Assembly (NCBI GenBank): GCA_018466975.1
Contig: JAENRS010000020.1
Coordinates: 124,001 to 188,000 of the forward strand
Reading direction: 5' to 3'
DNA from: Sparassis latifolia
Lineage: Eukaryota > Basidiomycota > Agaricomycetes > Polyporales > Sparassidaceae
DNA: 64,000 nucleotides
Shown here: piece by piece, positions 28,445 to 38,759 of the stretch
Layout of the letters: each line of letters begins with the position of its first letter
Position numbering within the stretch: position 1 is the stretch's first letter
Translations under genes and position numbers: made by a program
The notes under the pieces: generated by a model
What the model was told of the DNA's origin: nothing
Databases searched by the model: none
What the model saw: the letters and a program-made list of their open reading frames with translations, nothing else

Positions 28445-30814
28445 ATGTCGCACTACTCTAGGTCACCCTCTCCATCATCTTCCTCATCCTCATCATCGGC
28501 CACGAGCAAAAAGTTGAGCTACTCGGAGCGTCTCGCTCAGGCGCACGCCAATCTCGCCTCGGTGCCAGAAGAACTATGCCCAGCCGCCACAATGTCGACT
28601 CCTCTGTCGGAGTCACGGATATACACACTAAATCAGAATATTGTCGACGCAGTGGATGCAGCGTACGCCAACCCGGCGCATCCAAAATGGGTCCGCGTCT
28701 CGCGGCTACTGAAGCTGCAATGCACGGCCAGGGGATATGTTGGTGTCGCGGACGGGGTGCGGATGGGCGACACGCGCAAAGTCGAGGCGGGGGAGTATCA
28801 GTGGGTGCTGCCGGACACGGAGGAGGAGTGGGGGAAGTGCGAGATCAGGTGGGCAAATAGGTTCAAAAAACGTTCTAGCCCGAAAGGACAGGCGTCCAAG
28901 TACTGGCATCAGGACTCGGGTGGTGCTGTGGCCGAGCGCGCGAGGGAGGATGCGCCAGCAATTACCGAGGTACACAGCGTCCACCAGAAGGTGGCCAGTT
29001 GGCGTGCTGAAGTCGTCCGCGAGAGCGCAAACGCGCCGCCTACCCCAACATCAACATCGGTCAAGACGAAGAGAAAGGAGAAGAACATAACGAGTGCCAA
29101 GACCCAGCAACAGTTGGGCTTCCCGGCGATGAAGCGATCCTCTATATTGCATGGCAAATCAGATCATCTCCCGAGTACTTCGTCCAAACCACAGATTACC
29201 GCGGTCACCTCAAATGAGCTTAAGGCTACCGCCAACAATCCAGTTACTGCTGACGTCCAAATTCCCGGGGTAGTGCGGGCAGCTCAGCCGCCTCCTGTCC
29301 AAGACCAAAATGCCGTCCAAACTCAGGCTCCCGCCAAATCTCAAACTCCCGTCGACGCTCAGGTTGTCCCAGCTCAGATTCTTGTTGAGTCTCAGGTTCC
29401 TGTTGAAGTCCATGTCCCTGTCGAATTTCAGAATTCTGCTGGCATTCAGACTTTCGCTAGTACTCGAACTCCTGCAGTCCCCCAAACGTACGTCGAGGTT
29501 CAGGCCTCCGACCTCCAGACCTCCTCTGGTCTTCCACATGCTCAAGCAGAGGCTGAAGAGGCTGCCATCCACGCCATGGATGACGAGGCCGCTATCCCAG
29601 CTGATGCCATGTCCCTGACCTCAGATGGCCCCGCACGGATCGGCGAGCTCTCAGAGATGGTCAGTATTGATACGTTCGCGTCAGCCGCTGAGATTGATGA
29701 CTCGACGCAGTCGTTCCTCCCGCCCTCTTTCCCATCGCAACTACGTACATCGACGCCTCAGCAACTCGAGAAGGTGAAAGCTCCTTCGAAACAACGGAAA
29801 CCCGCTCCGATACCGCACGAACCGCATATCTCTCTTTCATCATCCCCACAATCTCAGCCAGTACGTATAGCTGCGCGGGGGCTGCCCCCTGATACCTCCT
29901 CTAGTCAGCCCGCGTATTCGCCTACCAGAAGGGCGGTGAAGCGACCTAGGCACAGTACGCCCACCTCGAAGGCCGGTGCGGTGCCGACTACGCTTGGTTT
30001 GTCTTATGTTACTCCGCCACCAAAGAGAGTACGCGGGGAACCAGTGCCGCCTTCGAGCGACGCGCCTCCACCTTCGACATCGCCTACAGCGACCTCTGAA
30101 TTGAACCCAATCACGCCACCTCGCCCTGTGCCATCTAGCAAAGGACTGGGCAACGCGAAGGGCCTGCCTGTCCCTACAACACCTAACCGGCAAGGTTTAC
30201 CGACATTGACGGAACTATTAGCTTCCTCACGGCGCTCGAAACCGCGTCCCCGACCACCCTCGAGAAAAATTCGGTCTGAGACTAAACCCCAGCTTCACAA
30301 TACAAAACCCATGGGTATTGGCGTGGAAGATGACGTTCTTCCCTTATACGAAGAAGACGAGATTCAAGACCCGGAACCGTCTCCCGCAAAGACGTACCTC
30401 TCCTCGCCCGCGTCCGGGTCCTCCGATTCTCCCGGATCGACACTCCACCGGCCACGCTCGCCGATCTCGCCGCTCTTCACGCAGCAGCCGGACGTGTTCG
30501 CACCGGCGCTAGCGTCCACGCAGCGGCTGGACGTGCGCGCAGGCCTCGTGGCCGCGGGCGTCGGTACGCATAGCCTCGGGCGCCAGCTGCTCGCGGGGGG
30601 CAGCGGCGGGTTCTTCAGGGGTTACAACTCGCAGTTCGACGTCGAGGGCCAGGTCGGGCGCGTGAGCGAGTTGCTAGAGCGCGACGTCGATTTTGAGGGT
30701 TGGCTCCGGGATGTACCCGATGTGGAAGAGAAGGAAGAAGCCTGCCATGCGCAGGGGATGAGCCAGAGCCAAAGCCAGGGCCAGAGCCAAGGTCAGGGCG
30801 AACTGATGGTGTGA
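28445..30814 (+). CDS. 789-aa hypothetical protein, largely disordered
   Basis: This is a single uninterrupted exon, unusual here. The N-terminus has a Ser run (SPSPSSSSSSSS). It is followed by the only folded-looking part, about residues 50-150 (ESRIYTLNQNIVDAVDAAYA, HPKWVRVSRLLKLQCTARGY, EWGKCEIRWANRFKK). Then come KTQQQLGFPAMKR and a Val/Gln/Pro-rich stretch with degenerate QxPVxxQ units (about residues 270-360). Pro/Ser-rich and basic blocks follow (TLTELLASSRRSKPRPRPPS), and an end of alternating Ser/Gly-Gln (SQSQSQGQSQGQGE). I do not recognise the family. Basic clusters and sequence bias suggest a nuclear protein, by inference only. A downstream Met at codon 50 is an alternative start that would drop the Ser run. 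It shares a short promoter region with shugoshin. Confidence 0.85.
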   Translation: MSHYSRSPSPSSSSSSSSATSKKLSYSERLAQAHANLASVPEELCPAATMSTPLSESRIYTLNQNIVDAVDAAYANPAHPKWVRVSRLLKLQCTARGYVGVADGVRMGDTRKVEAGEYQWVLPDTEEEWGKCEIRWANRFKKRSSPKGQASKYWHQDSGGAVAERAREDAPAITEVHSVHQKVASWRAEVVRESANAPPTPTSTSVKTKRKEKNITSAKTQQQLGFPAMKRSSILHGKSDHLPSTSSKPQITAVTSNELKATANNPVTADVQIPGVVRAAQPPPVQDQNAVQTQAPAKSQTPVDAQVVPAQILVESQVPVEVHVPVEFQNSAGIQTFASTRTPAVPQTYVEVQASDLQTSSGLPHAQAEAEEAAIHAMDDEAAIPADAMSLTSDGPARIGELSEMVSIDTFASAAEIDDSTQSFLPPSFPSQLRTSTPQQLEKVKAPSKQRKPAPIPHEPHISLSSSPQSQPVRIAARGLPPDTSSSQPAYSPTRRAVKRPRHSTPTSKAGAVPTTLGLSYVTPPPKRVRGEPVPPSSDAPPPSTSPTATSELNPITPPRPVPSSKGLGNAKGLPVPTTPNRQGLPTLTELLASSRRSKPRPRPPSRKIRSETKPQLHNTKPMGIGVEDDVLPLYEEDEIQDPEPSPAKTYLSSPASGSSDSPGSTLHRPRSPISPLFTQQPDVFAPALASTQRLDVRAGLVAAGVGTHSLGRQLLAGGSGGFFRGYNSQFDVEGQVGRVSELLERDVDFEGWLRDVPDVEEKEEACHAQGMSQSQSQGQSQGQGELMV

Positions 30815-31052
30815 AGTTCATGCTTTCAACGACACAGCCTGTTGTCGTGCACACCCTATGGAGTTGTTTGCATATTATACAAGTCGCTGTCTTGTATTGC
30901 TATCTTGTACGGCGGTCCGTTTTTGTCTGACGAAAGAAGTGTTCAGCTTTGGTTCCTGGAACCGGCACGCAGTAATATCGACGTTGTCGTTGTTGTCCTT
31001 CACGTAGCATTTCACGAAGTCAAAGTCTGTTTTTTGACTGACACCGAGTGGT
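30815..31052. other. convergent 3' region
   Basis: These 238 bp lie between the convergent 789-aa gene and the small RVxF gene and should contain both polyadenylation regions. No distinct hairpin or repeat is seen. Confidence 0.4.
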
Positions 31053-31864
31053 CTATGCAAATGATACTCGTTTCCGCGCTGTAGGACGTGAAGCTGCATC
31101 GTCTGCAGGCCTTACATGTGGCTTGCTGACACCATCTTTTGCACTGTGCAACCCGTCCACCCTCGTATTCCTGCGCAGCTTGGCCTTCTCCCTCTTGGCA
31201 TGGATTGCCTCCGTAGTGAGAGCAGCCTTCACTTGCTTCTGCAAAATGACGGTCAACCCTCCGCGAGACCTCTGCGGTAGATTACGTGCGGCGTACCAGT
31301 CTCGCCTTCGAGCTGCCCTCGTTAGCTGACTTCCTTTCAGACTTTGTCGACGCCTGCGCAGAACGTCGGTGGTCAACGGGGGTAATTAGCGAAGCCACTG
31401 ACCTTCGCCTCGAGGTGGCGATGTTGCTTTTCCACTTTCTCGTGAGACTTATCTTCCTGTACTGCCACTACAGACCGTGCCAACTCAAGAGCTTCGTCCT
31501 TCCAGAAGGGAAAGGCACAGCACAATGCCAGAAATTAGAATGGTGGAGACCATGATATGCAGAACTTTCAAGGAGCACCTTGTTCTCTAGGAAGTGTTTT
31601 GGCTTTTTTGGCTTTTTCTCGTCATTTTGCCTCTTGGATAACAGTGTTTTGTGAGGCGCCATGACAGATGGGGACCAGCATGAATCATTGAGACCATGAG
31701 TCACTCACTGATAGCGTGGCCTTTGCAGGCCTTGGAGTGGGCGACATATCTAGAGGATGATCGATATAGCGAACACCCCTAGAGGTCTGCTTGGCCTGCT
31801 TCATGATAAACTGGACATCGTCATCAAGGTCTACGATGAACCTGCCCTTTGCGTGTCGGCTCAT
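31053..31864 (-). CDS. small basic coiled protein with C-terminal RVxF motif
   Basis: About five exons join from MSRHAKGRFIVDLDDDVQFI, through HPLDMSPTPRPAKATLS, a Lys-rich exon (NDEKKPKKPKHFLENKVLL), a helical exon (LELARSVVAVQEDKSHEKVE), ASTKSERKSANEGSSKARL, and a last exon from RSRGGLTVILQKQVKAALTT to the end RPTARKRVSFA. The protein is Lys/Arg-rich and predicted to be helical. I do not recognise the family. The last residues KRVSF fit the protein phosphatase 1 docking consensus [RK]-V/I-x-F, which makes PP1 binding an inference worth noting. The intron between the Lys-rich and helical exons is the least certain. The outer transposon inserted about 116 bp upstream of the ATG. Confidence 0.6.
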
Positions 31865-31972
31865 GGTGGTGGACTGGGAGGAGGGGCTGTTGAGAGCGAG
31901 CCATCCGAGCGTATTCTTCAATCTTATCTTATATGATTACCGATCAACTCCGGCGATCCGATCGACAGCCAC

Positions 31973-31980
31973 CGTGACAT
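31973..31980 (+). repeat. target-site duplication of outer transposon, left copy
   Basis: CGTGACAT directly precedes the terminal inverted repeat starting at 31981. The identical octamer follows the element at 37231-37238. Confidence 0.9.
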
Positions 31981-34900
31981 AGGACCCCCGACAATTGGCG
32001 GAAATGCCTGATCCTGAGAAGCCCAAAATGTCCGTTAGCAGAAGCCGATTTCTGGCCTGAAATGTCCGCAAAAAACCAGGCCTCCGGCCCTCGGAGGTCA
32101 AATTTGTCCGGGTTTTGGACCAGGCATCGGTTCAGCACAGAAATGTCCGGGCTCCCAGATCAGGCCTCAGGAGGCTCCAATTTTTGTCCGTATTCACGAA
32201 TCAGGCCTCGGGAGGCTCCAATTTTCAGAACTGCTTTCTGAGCTGCGAGAATGAAGGAATGAGCGTGCCCCTTTTGTAACACATCTGCAAAGGTGCATTT
32301 CCTATTGTAATATTACCACTTCTATATAGGTCTCAGTAGATCTGCCCACCTATATAGCCCTATGTAGAACCGTGTAGAAAAATGATCACTATGTACACGC
32401 CCAACCCTGTTTGGGCTGATCAACCCACCTGGAGCGCCAGCACGATCTGGGCTGATGGAAAGCCTGGCCGGCGGCTTATCCTGCACCTGAGGATGGCCTG
32501 ATTGGCATTCAGCTTATGGGGACATCCTGTCGCCTCTTACGAAAAGCGACGCGAGCCAGGTCTCCGTCACCTCTCGGAATCGGGAGGTGATCTATGGATC
32601 ATCGGGGTATGCTCCTCACTTTAGATAGAAAAATTATGTTGTGCACTTGTTTCAAATAAGTAGACATTGGCAGCTATGGTCTCAAAAAAAGCTGAGCTGA
32701 TTTATTTGACGGGCCACCCAAGGGAAGGTTTGACTTCAGGCTTCCTTTGACTGCGTCCACAGCCGACCATGCCGTGCTCGCCTGGAGCGAGAACCGAGCG
32801 GAGTTGGAAAGTCATAAATATATCTTCTCGAAGGCGCCAGCTCACGTTCTGACCACCTCTTCCTTTGAGCCCACAACCTCTCGAACTCAAGTGTGTCGAC
32901 TTCTCACCCTAAGACAGTGGCGATGGAGTTAGTAAGTACATCATTCATTTGCTCGATGCTTTGATGAACACAAAGGTGGCAGTGGCGGAGGCGGTGGAGA
33001 TCGTGCTGCTGGAGGTGATGTGGGAGTTTTCAGCTTTGGGGCCAGCACTGCGGTCCTCTTTCAGGTCACAGCGGCACCACACTGACTTGGCCTTCGACAA
33101 ACAGAAATTTTCAGCGCGCGGTTTGCACTCTGCACAAGGTTGTGAAAGGTATGCCCCGCTGTCACAGCCGGCATGAGTGGTTACTTACGCCCCACTGTCC
33201 TGGCAGGATTCTTGTTGACATTTGCATGACGCGCATGGACGGTTGCCAGAGTATTTTATTGTTACATAGTTAGACATGTATTGTGTAGTCGAGGCAACAA
33301 ATATATTTTGGTGCAAATTATTTTTCTGAAATCCTCGTCGGGCTCAAGCCGGGCAAATTCGGCAAGCACAAAACCAGTCAACCCGAACAGACAGCCCGCT
33401 TGGCGCCTAACAGTTGTTCGGCTGCACGAAATTCAAGATCCGTAAGCTGGCTGGCGTGGCGCTGAACGGTCAGCTCAGCATCAGGTCAACGCTTACTGGG
33501 CGCTGATCCGGTAAGAACGGAGCTCAGCTCAGCTAGACCCTTCGATCATCTGCCCATCAGAGGTGGGTCTCGAGAGGACCCCTGAATATACCCTAAGACG
33601 TCGTATCCAAAATCATCGATTTTCCAATTTTTTGTCCGGACTTTTTTCAGCAGGTTTTGGGAGTTTTTTGTCCGGATGCGGAGACGATGGCGACTTTTCC
33701 GAAAAATTGTCCGGACAACGGAGACGGCATTACAAGTCTCAAATTTTTGTCCGGATGGTGAAAACGGCCTATAAAACCTCAAATTTTTGTCCGGATGGCA
33801 CAAATGGCCTATAAGAACTGATTGTTTTGTCCGGATAGCACAGAGGAAACAGGTGATAGCATCAGTTGGCACAGTAGTGGTAGAATGCATGTACTGTAGA
33901 TTACTACTAGGGTACTTCTACTTCTATTCACTCTGTTTCCTCTGATATAGAAAAGGAATCTTGTGCCCAACAATCACAGTGAGAAGCTGAGAAGTTCAAT
34001 GATTGGATGCTGATGCAAAACTGAACATTGCCGCTTAAGGTGAACCTAGGCTCTCAGTAGTGGAAAGATTACAGCGCTTTGCAAGTATATGCGGAATCGT
34101 TGTCGATGGATTTTGCACCGAGCTCAGGACCCGAAACTGCTCAGCCACTGCAGCCACTGGTAAATTGCCCAATTGATCAGGTCCGAGAGTCCGAGCCTAG
34201 CCAAAACCAGAGAGACCGTGCCCAGAGTGTCTCATCAACCAATCGCCCACGTGGGTTTTCTACGGCATCCTAATGCAGGAGCTTAGACAAGCTTTGGGCA
34301 TGCCTCGGACAACTGCTTTTGGGAAATTCGCGTCACCGATGGCCCTCCCGGTATCCTCCGCTAGACTTCCGGTAGTAACGTGCCACTACAACAGTTTGGG
34401 GTCCTGGGCTCGGGGCAAGCTCGGGGCGCCTGAGGCCAAAAATCCATCGACGACGATTCCGCATATACTTGCAAAGCGCTGTAAACATATCCCCGATGTG
34501 CATTTCTTGGGACTCAAACACATGCTCGCACAAATTAGCAGATCTCCGGTACACACTCCAGCCAACCGCTACGACATACAACTATAGGCCCGAAAAATGT
34601 CCGGACGGTCAGATGGCCTCCGAGGGACCTCGAATTTTATGTCCGGATGAACCGCACGGCGGTCGACCGTTTTTGTCCTGTTTTTGTCCGGATGGGATAC
34701 GGCGTCCAGCTGAAAACCTCCAAATTTTTGTCCGGATGCGGAAACGACGTCCTAGGGTATATTCAGGGGTCCTGTCTCGAGAGGGTCCCGGGATATGCGT
34801 ATTCACTCTCTGGCTAAGGTCATCCGAACATTTCCGGAGCATCCTCCGGCACCACTCATCATCTTATCAGTTTTAGCTGATTACCAGCCCTCCAAGGGAT

Positions 34901-36022
34901 GGCCGTGTAGGACTCGGGAGAATTTTGAATCTAGTGAATCTTTCGGCAACGGAAGCCGGGACACGTTGCGTCTGCGAGAGCATTCACGCATTTTCTAGCT
35001 GAGCTACAGGATGCTAGCTAACCTGAGTCGTTTCTTCCAGAGGTGTGGCTGACTATGCTGCTTACTTGCTAATAAGGAGGAGGTCCATTTCTTCAGTCTA
35101 GTGAGTTGCGGACGGTGAGTATGACACCCGTCTTGTCTTGACCCCTGACACTGTCCTCGCGGGCCCTATGGTCCCACCGTTGTACTCTGCTCCTTACCGT
35201 AGTAAAATGACTGTTAGCGGTATGCTCTATGTACCTCGAATTCTCCAATAAATAAGATACACCTGCCAGAATTTTATTTCGTAAGAATCATACCTGGACC
35301 GGAGCAAGTTGTCAACAGGTTGTCGGACCAAAAGGTGCCGCAGGGCGCCGCATGCTGGCATGTCTCCATCTGTGATCCTAAAGATAGATTTTCTGCATGT
35401 CTACAGGTGGCTACAGGCCTCTCGCCCAATGCTGCTACAAGTCTATATTGACCTACCATAGGGCATCCTGTTCTACAGAGCTCTATATACAGGGGACTTG
35501 GCAATGAGACTCGTAGTCCCTAGCCGAGCTACATAGTGCTATGTAGACTTCTTGCAACTTCCAGATGCATTCTGTCTATTACTTGAGATGGAATTCAAGG
35601 CTACTACGATAGTGACATCGTAAGGTAAGTACCTTCTACTGTTCTTAGTAAGTTTCCATCTTGAAGACACTTATGTGAGGCCGCTGAGATGTCAACTACA
35701 AACTTCGAAGCGGCGTGTCTGTGCGACCAGACAGCACCTAGAGAGCCTCTGAAGACAGTAGTAAGTCTGAGCCTGTCCGAGAGCCCCCTTCCGCCCCGGT
35801 GCCGGCCTCATACATAGATAGGTTCCGAGTCGGCCGGGGTCGAACTTTGTCCGGAGGGGGATCAGGCATCAATGATGTCTGGTACGTCTGTCCGTGAAAA
35901 ACCTCAGGCCGTCCACGGGTTGACCCCCTGATTTGTCCGTGAAAAATCAGGGATGGCGCTCTCAAAAGTCCAAATTTTGTCCGAAATCGGCTCAGGGATC
36001 CTCCCCAATTGTCGGGGGTCCT
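31981..36022. mobile_element. outer non-autonomous DNA transposon (8-bp TSD)
   Basis: The left end AGGACCCCCGACAATTGG (31981-31998) is the reverse complement of the right end at 36005-36022. The octamer CGTGACAT flanks both sides once the copy inserted at its right tip is discounted. Near both ends TGTCCG repeats occur in the same orientation: about 32028, 32062, 32104, 32146 and 32186 on the left, and about 35848, 35889, 35934 and 35978 on the right. Excluding the nested copy the element is about 2.8 kb. No transposase is readable, so it is probably non-autonomous. An 8-bp duplication fits hAT, KDZ (Kyakuja-Dileera-Zisupton) or P-type elements; the superfamily is not settled. Confidence 0.88.
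33575..34773. mobile_element. 1.2-kb nested DNA transposon, copy 1
   Basis: Terminal inverted repeats begin AGGACCCCTGAATATACCCT and extend with one mismatch to ACGTCGT. The flanking octamer GTCTCGAG is present at 33567-33574 and 34774-34781, so this is a genuine insertion into the outer element. Subterminal TGTCCGGA units occur at both ends, all on the plus strand. It is almost identical to the copy at 36024-37223. Internal open frames are short, and one is broken relative to the other copy by a single base (CCCACG versus CCCCACG near 34246). No transposase motif is seen. Confidence 0.93.
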
Positions 36023-36023
36023 C

Positions 36024-37223
36024 AGGACCCCTGAATATACCCTAAGACGTCGTATCCAAAATCATCGATTTTCCAATTTTTTGTCCGGACTTTTTTCAGC
36101 AGGTTTTGGGAGTTTTTTGTCCGGATGCGGAGACGATGGCGACTTTTCCGAAAAATTGTCCGGACAACGGAGACGGCATTACAAGTCCCAAATTTTTGTC
36201 CGGATGGTGAAAACGGCCTATAAAACCTCAAATTTTTGTCCGGATGGCACAAATGGCCTATAAGAACTGATTGTTTTGTCCGGATAGCACAGAGGAAACA
36301 GGTGATAGCATCAGTTGGCACAGTAGTGGTAGAATGCATGTACTGTAGATTACTACTAGGGTACTTCTACTTCTATTCACTCTGTTTCCTCTGATATAGA
36401 AAAGGAATCTTGTGCCCAACAATCACAGTGAGAAGCTGAGAAGTTCAATGATTGGATGCTGATGCAAAACTGAACATTGCCGCTTAAGGTGAACCTAGGC
36501 TCTCAGTAGTGGAAAGATTACAGCGCTTTGCAAGTATATGCGGAATCGTTGTCGATGGATTTTGCACCGAGCTCAGGACCCGAAACCGCTCAGCCACTGC
36601 AGCCACTGGTAAATTGCCCAATTGATCAGGTCCGAGAGTCCGAGCCTAGCCAAAACCAGAGAGACCGTGCCCAGAGTGTCTCATCAACCAATCGCCCCAC
36701 GTGGGTTTTCTACGGCATCCTAATGCAGGAGCTTAGACAAGCTTTGGGCATGCCTCGGACAACTGCTTTTGGGAAATTCGCGTCACCGATGGCCCTCCCG
36801 GTATCCTCCGCTAGACTTCCGGTAGTAACGTGCCACTACAACAGTTTGGGGTCCTGGGCTCGGGGCAAGCTCGGGGCGCCTGAGGCCAAAAATCCATCGA
36901 CGACGATTCCGCATATACTTGCAAAGCGCTGTAAACATATCCCCGATGTGCATTTCTTGGGACTCAAACACATGCTCGCACAAATTAGCAGATCTCCGGT
37001 ACACACTCCAGCCAACCGCTACGACATACAACTATAGGCCCGAAAAATGTCCGGACGGTCAGATGGCCTCCGAGGGACCTCGAATTTTATGTCCGGATGA
37101 ACCGCACGGCGGTCGACCGTTTTTGTCCTGTTTTTGTCCGGATGGGATACGGCGTCCAGCTGAAAACCTCCAAATTTTTGTCCGGATGCGGAAACGACGT
37201 CCTAGGGTATATTCAGGGGTCCT
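36024..37223. mobile_element. 1.2-kb nested DNA transposon, copy 2
   Basis: It has the same TIRs and body as the copy at 33575. The octamer GGGTCCTC flanks it at 36016-36023 and 37224-37231. The left octamer consists of the last seven bases of the outer element's terminal repeat plus one flanking base. Copy 2 therefore landed exactly at the outer element's tip. Near-identity of the two copies indicates recent movement. Confidence 0.93.
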
Positions 37224-37230
37224 GGGTCCT

Positions 37231-37238
37231 CGTGACAT
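37231..37238 (+). repeat. target-site duplication of outer transposon, right copy
   Basis: CGTGACAT matches 31973-31980. Its first base is shared with the right target duplication of copy 2. Confidence 0.88.
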
Positions 37239-37574
37239 GGCAGCAACCCTTCTTTTCACCCGCAAACACTTCAAACACGTCAGGTTAAATTTTTCTCTTC
37301 GTTGAAATATTTGTTCTTGTTCACTGGCAACGCAATTTGGGTGGACGTTGGCGTTCAGACCTATCTCCTGCAGCTCCGACTTCTGCGTCTTCTTTGATGA
37401 CTCAATGAATTTCTGACGAACCCCCGGTGCCAATAATACTTCCCCGTTCCTCTCACGAAATGATAGAATATACACCGTGACTGTGTTATTCAGCTGATCT
37501 CATGGTTGGCAAGTAAATAAGAGCGTGGTGGCAGCTCGCGCTTCCTCTCAGTTTTTACGGAGTCGCCTCTCTCG
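37239..37574. other. SDR upstream region; possible displaced exon on minus strand
   Basis: This holds the promoter of the SDR gene. The minus strand keeps an open frame over most of it, with peptide blocks such as SELQEIGLNANVHPN. It would continue in frame into the sequence left of the outer transposon if the element were absent. Whether this was an exon of the 31864 gene is unknown. Confidence 0.35.
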
Positions 37575-38656
37575 ATGGCCGAATCCCTCGTTGACCCTCG
37601 AGTTTGGTTCAGTGAGTTTCACATCTTATCTTTGACGCTCAAAACCACGTTGATAGTGCGTAAGTCACTGGCAGCTCGCAAGGCTTCGGGAAAGCCTTGC
37701 TCGAAGAGCTTCTCGGCTCAAACGAGAGAGTCGTTGCCACGCTGCGCAGGCCAGAGGTGCTTGCCCCGCTCTCGGAGAAATATCCTGCCTCGCAGCTGCT
37801 TGTCCTTCCCTTGATGTGACAGTGCAAGAGCAAGTCAGCGCGGCGTTTGAAGCGACTAAGGCCCACTTCGGCAAGCTCGATGTTATCGTAAACAACGCGG
37901 GCTTCGCTGTGGAGGGCGAAATCGAGTCTATATCGGAGGAGGATGCTCGTAGCCAAATGGAAGTGTTGTTCTGGGCTCCGGTACATATCACCAAAGAGGT
38001 CGGAATGCTGTCTTGGATCATGCTGCAAGGATTCATTGTTGACATACAAGAAATAGGCACTCAAATTTATGAGAGACGTGAATCCCCCAGGTCATGGCGG
38101 GCGAATACTGAATATATCATCAACATTTGGCTATCTAGGTCCTCCGACGCTCTCATACTACGCTGCGGGCAAGTTTGGTAAGTACTGTACTACAAAGCGT
38201 TATCGCATTCACAGATTGGGCCGGACGTGTCGTACAGCTCTCGAGGCGTTCACCCAAGCGTTTAGTAAAGAGGTACTGCCGTCGTGGAACATTAAAGCTA
38301 TCATCGTCGAGCCGGGAGGTTTCCGCACAGAGTGGAACAAAGGTTCGATGGTTCGCGCCCCGGTACATCCCAAGTACGACGCCCCGGACTCGGCATCGGT
38401 CCTCTTCAGGAAAGTGATGGCCGCACAGTCAATCGGCGACCCGAAAAAAGCAGCCAGAGCGTTTATTCAGATTGCAGATCTGCCTGACCCGCCGTTGAAG
38501 ATCCAGTTGGGCTCTGAGAGCTGGACAATGGTGAGGGAGCAGGCTTTGGGTACACTGCGAGACAACGAGAAATACGCGGACTTGGCACATTCGACGAATG
38601 CGGATGATGTCGATCACGAAGCGGTGATAGAACGGGTTAAGGAAGCGTCGGCGTGA
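37575..38656 (+). pseudogene. short-chain dehydrogenase/reductase with a one-base frameshift
   Basis: Exon 1 (MAESLVDPRVWF) is spliced to ITGSSQGFGKALLEELL, a TGxxxGxG nucleotide-binding motif. Then follow VVATLRRPEVL, LDVIVNNAGFAVEGE (NNAG), ALKFMRDVNPPGHGGRILNI, the Ser of SSTFG, the catalytic YxxxK in SYYAAGKFALEAF, and IVEPGGFRTEW. The family catalyses NAD(P)-dependent oxidoreduction of small alcohols or ketones; the substrate is unknown. Between LVLPL and DVTVQEQV the frame shifts by one base (TTGAT where TTGGAT is expected, near 37811-37815). No splice pair explains it, because both sides of the junction are conserved. Everything else is intact, so either a recent inactivation or a sequencing error is possible. 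It is convergent with K2. Confidence 0.75.
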
Positions 38657-38759
38657 GGGGTAATGTGTCGTCCATTATAGGTCATTTCGACGTAGAAATT
38701 TGACTTCTCCGAGAAGGAATCGGGCATGTATCTTCGGTAGCGTCCACCACATTGACAAT

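Noticed and set aside
36528..37037. 169-codon frame inside the 1.2-kb transposon copy 2
   Set aside because: The other copy has it broken by one base and no transposase motif is present. It is probably fortuitous.
33600..37200. TGTCCGGA repeats as a CRISPR-like array
   Set aside because: The units are short and irregularly spaced, and they belong to transposon ends in a eukaryote.
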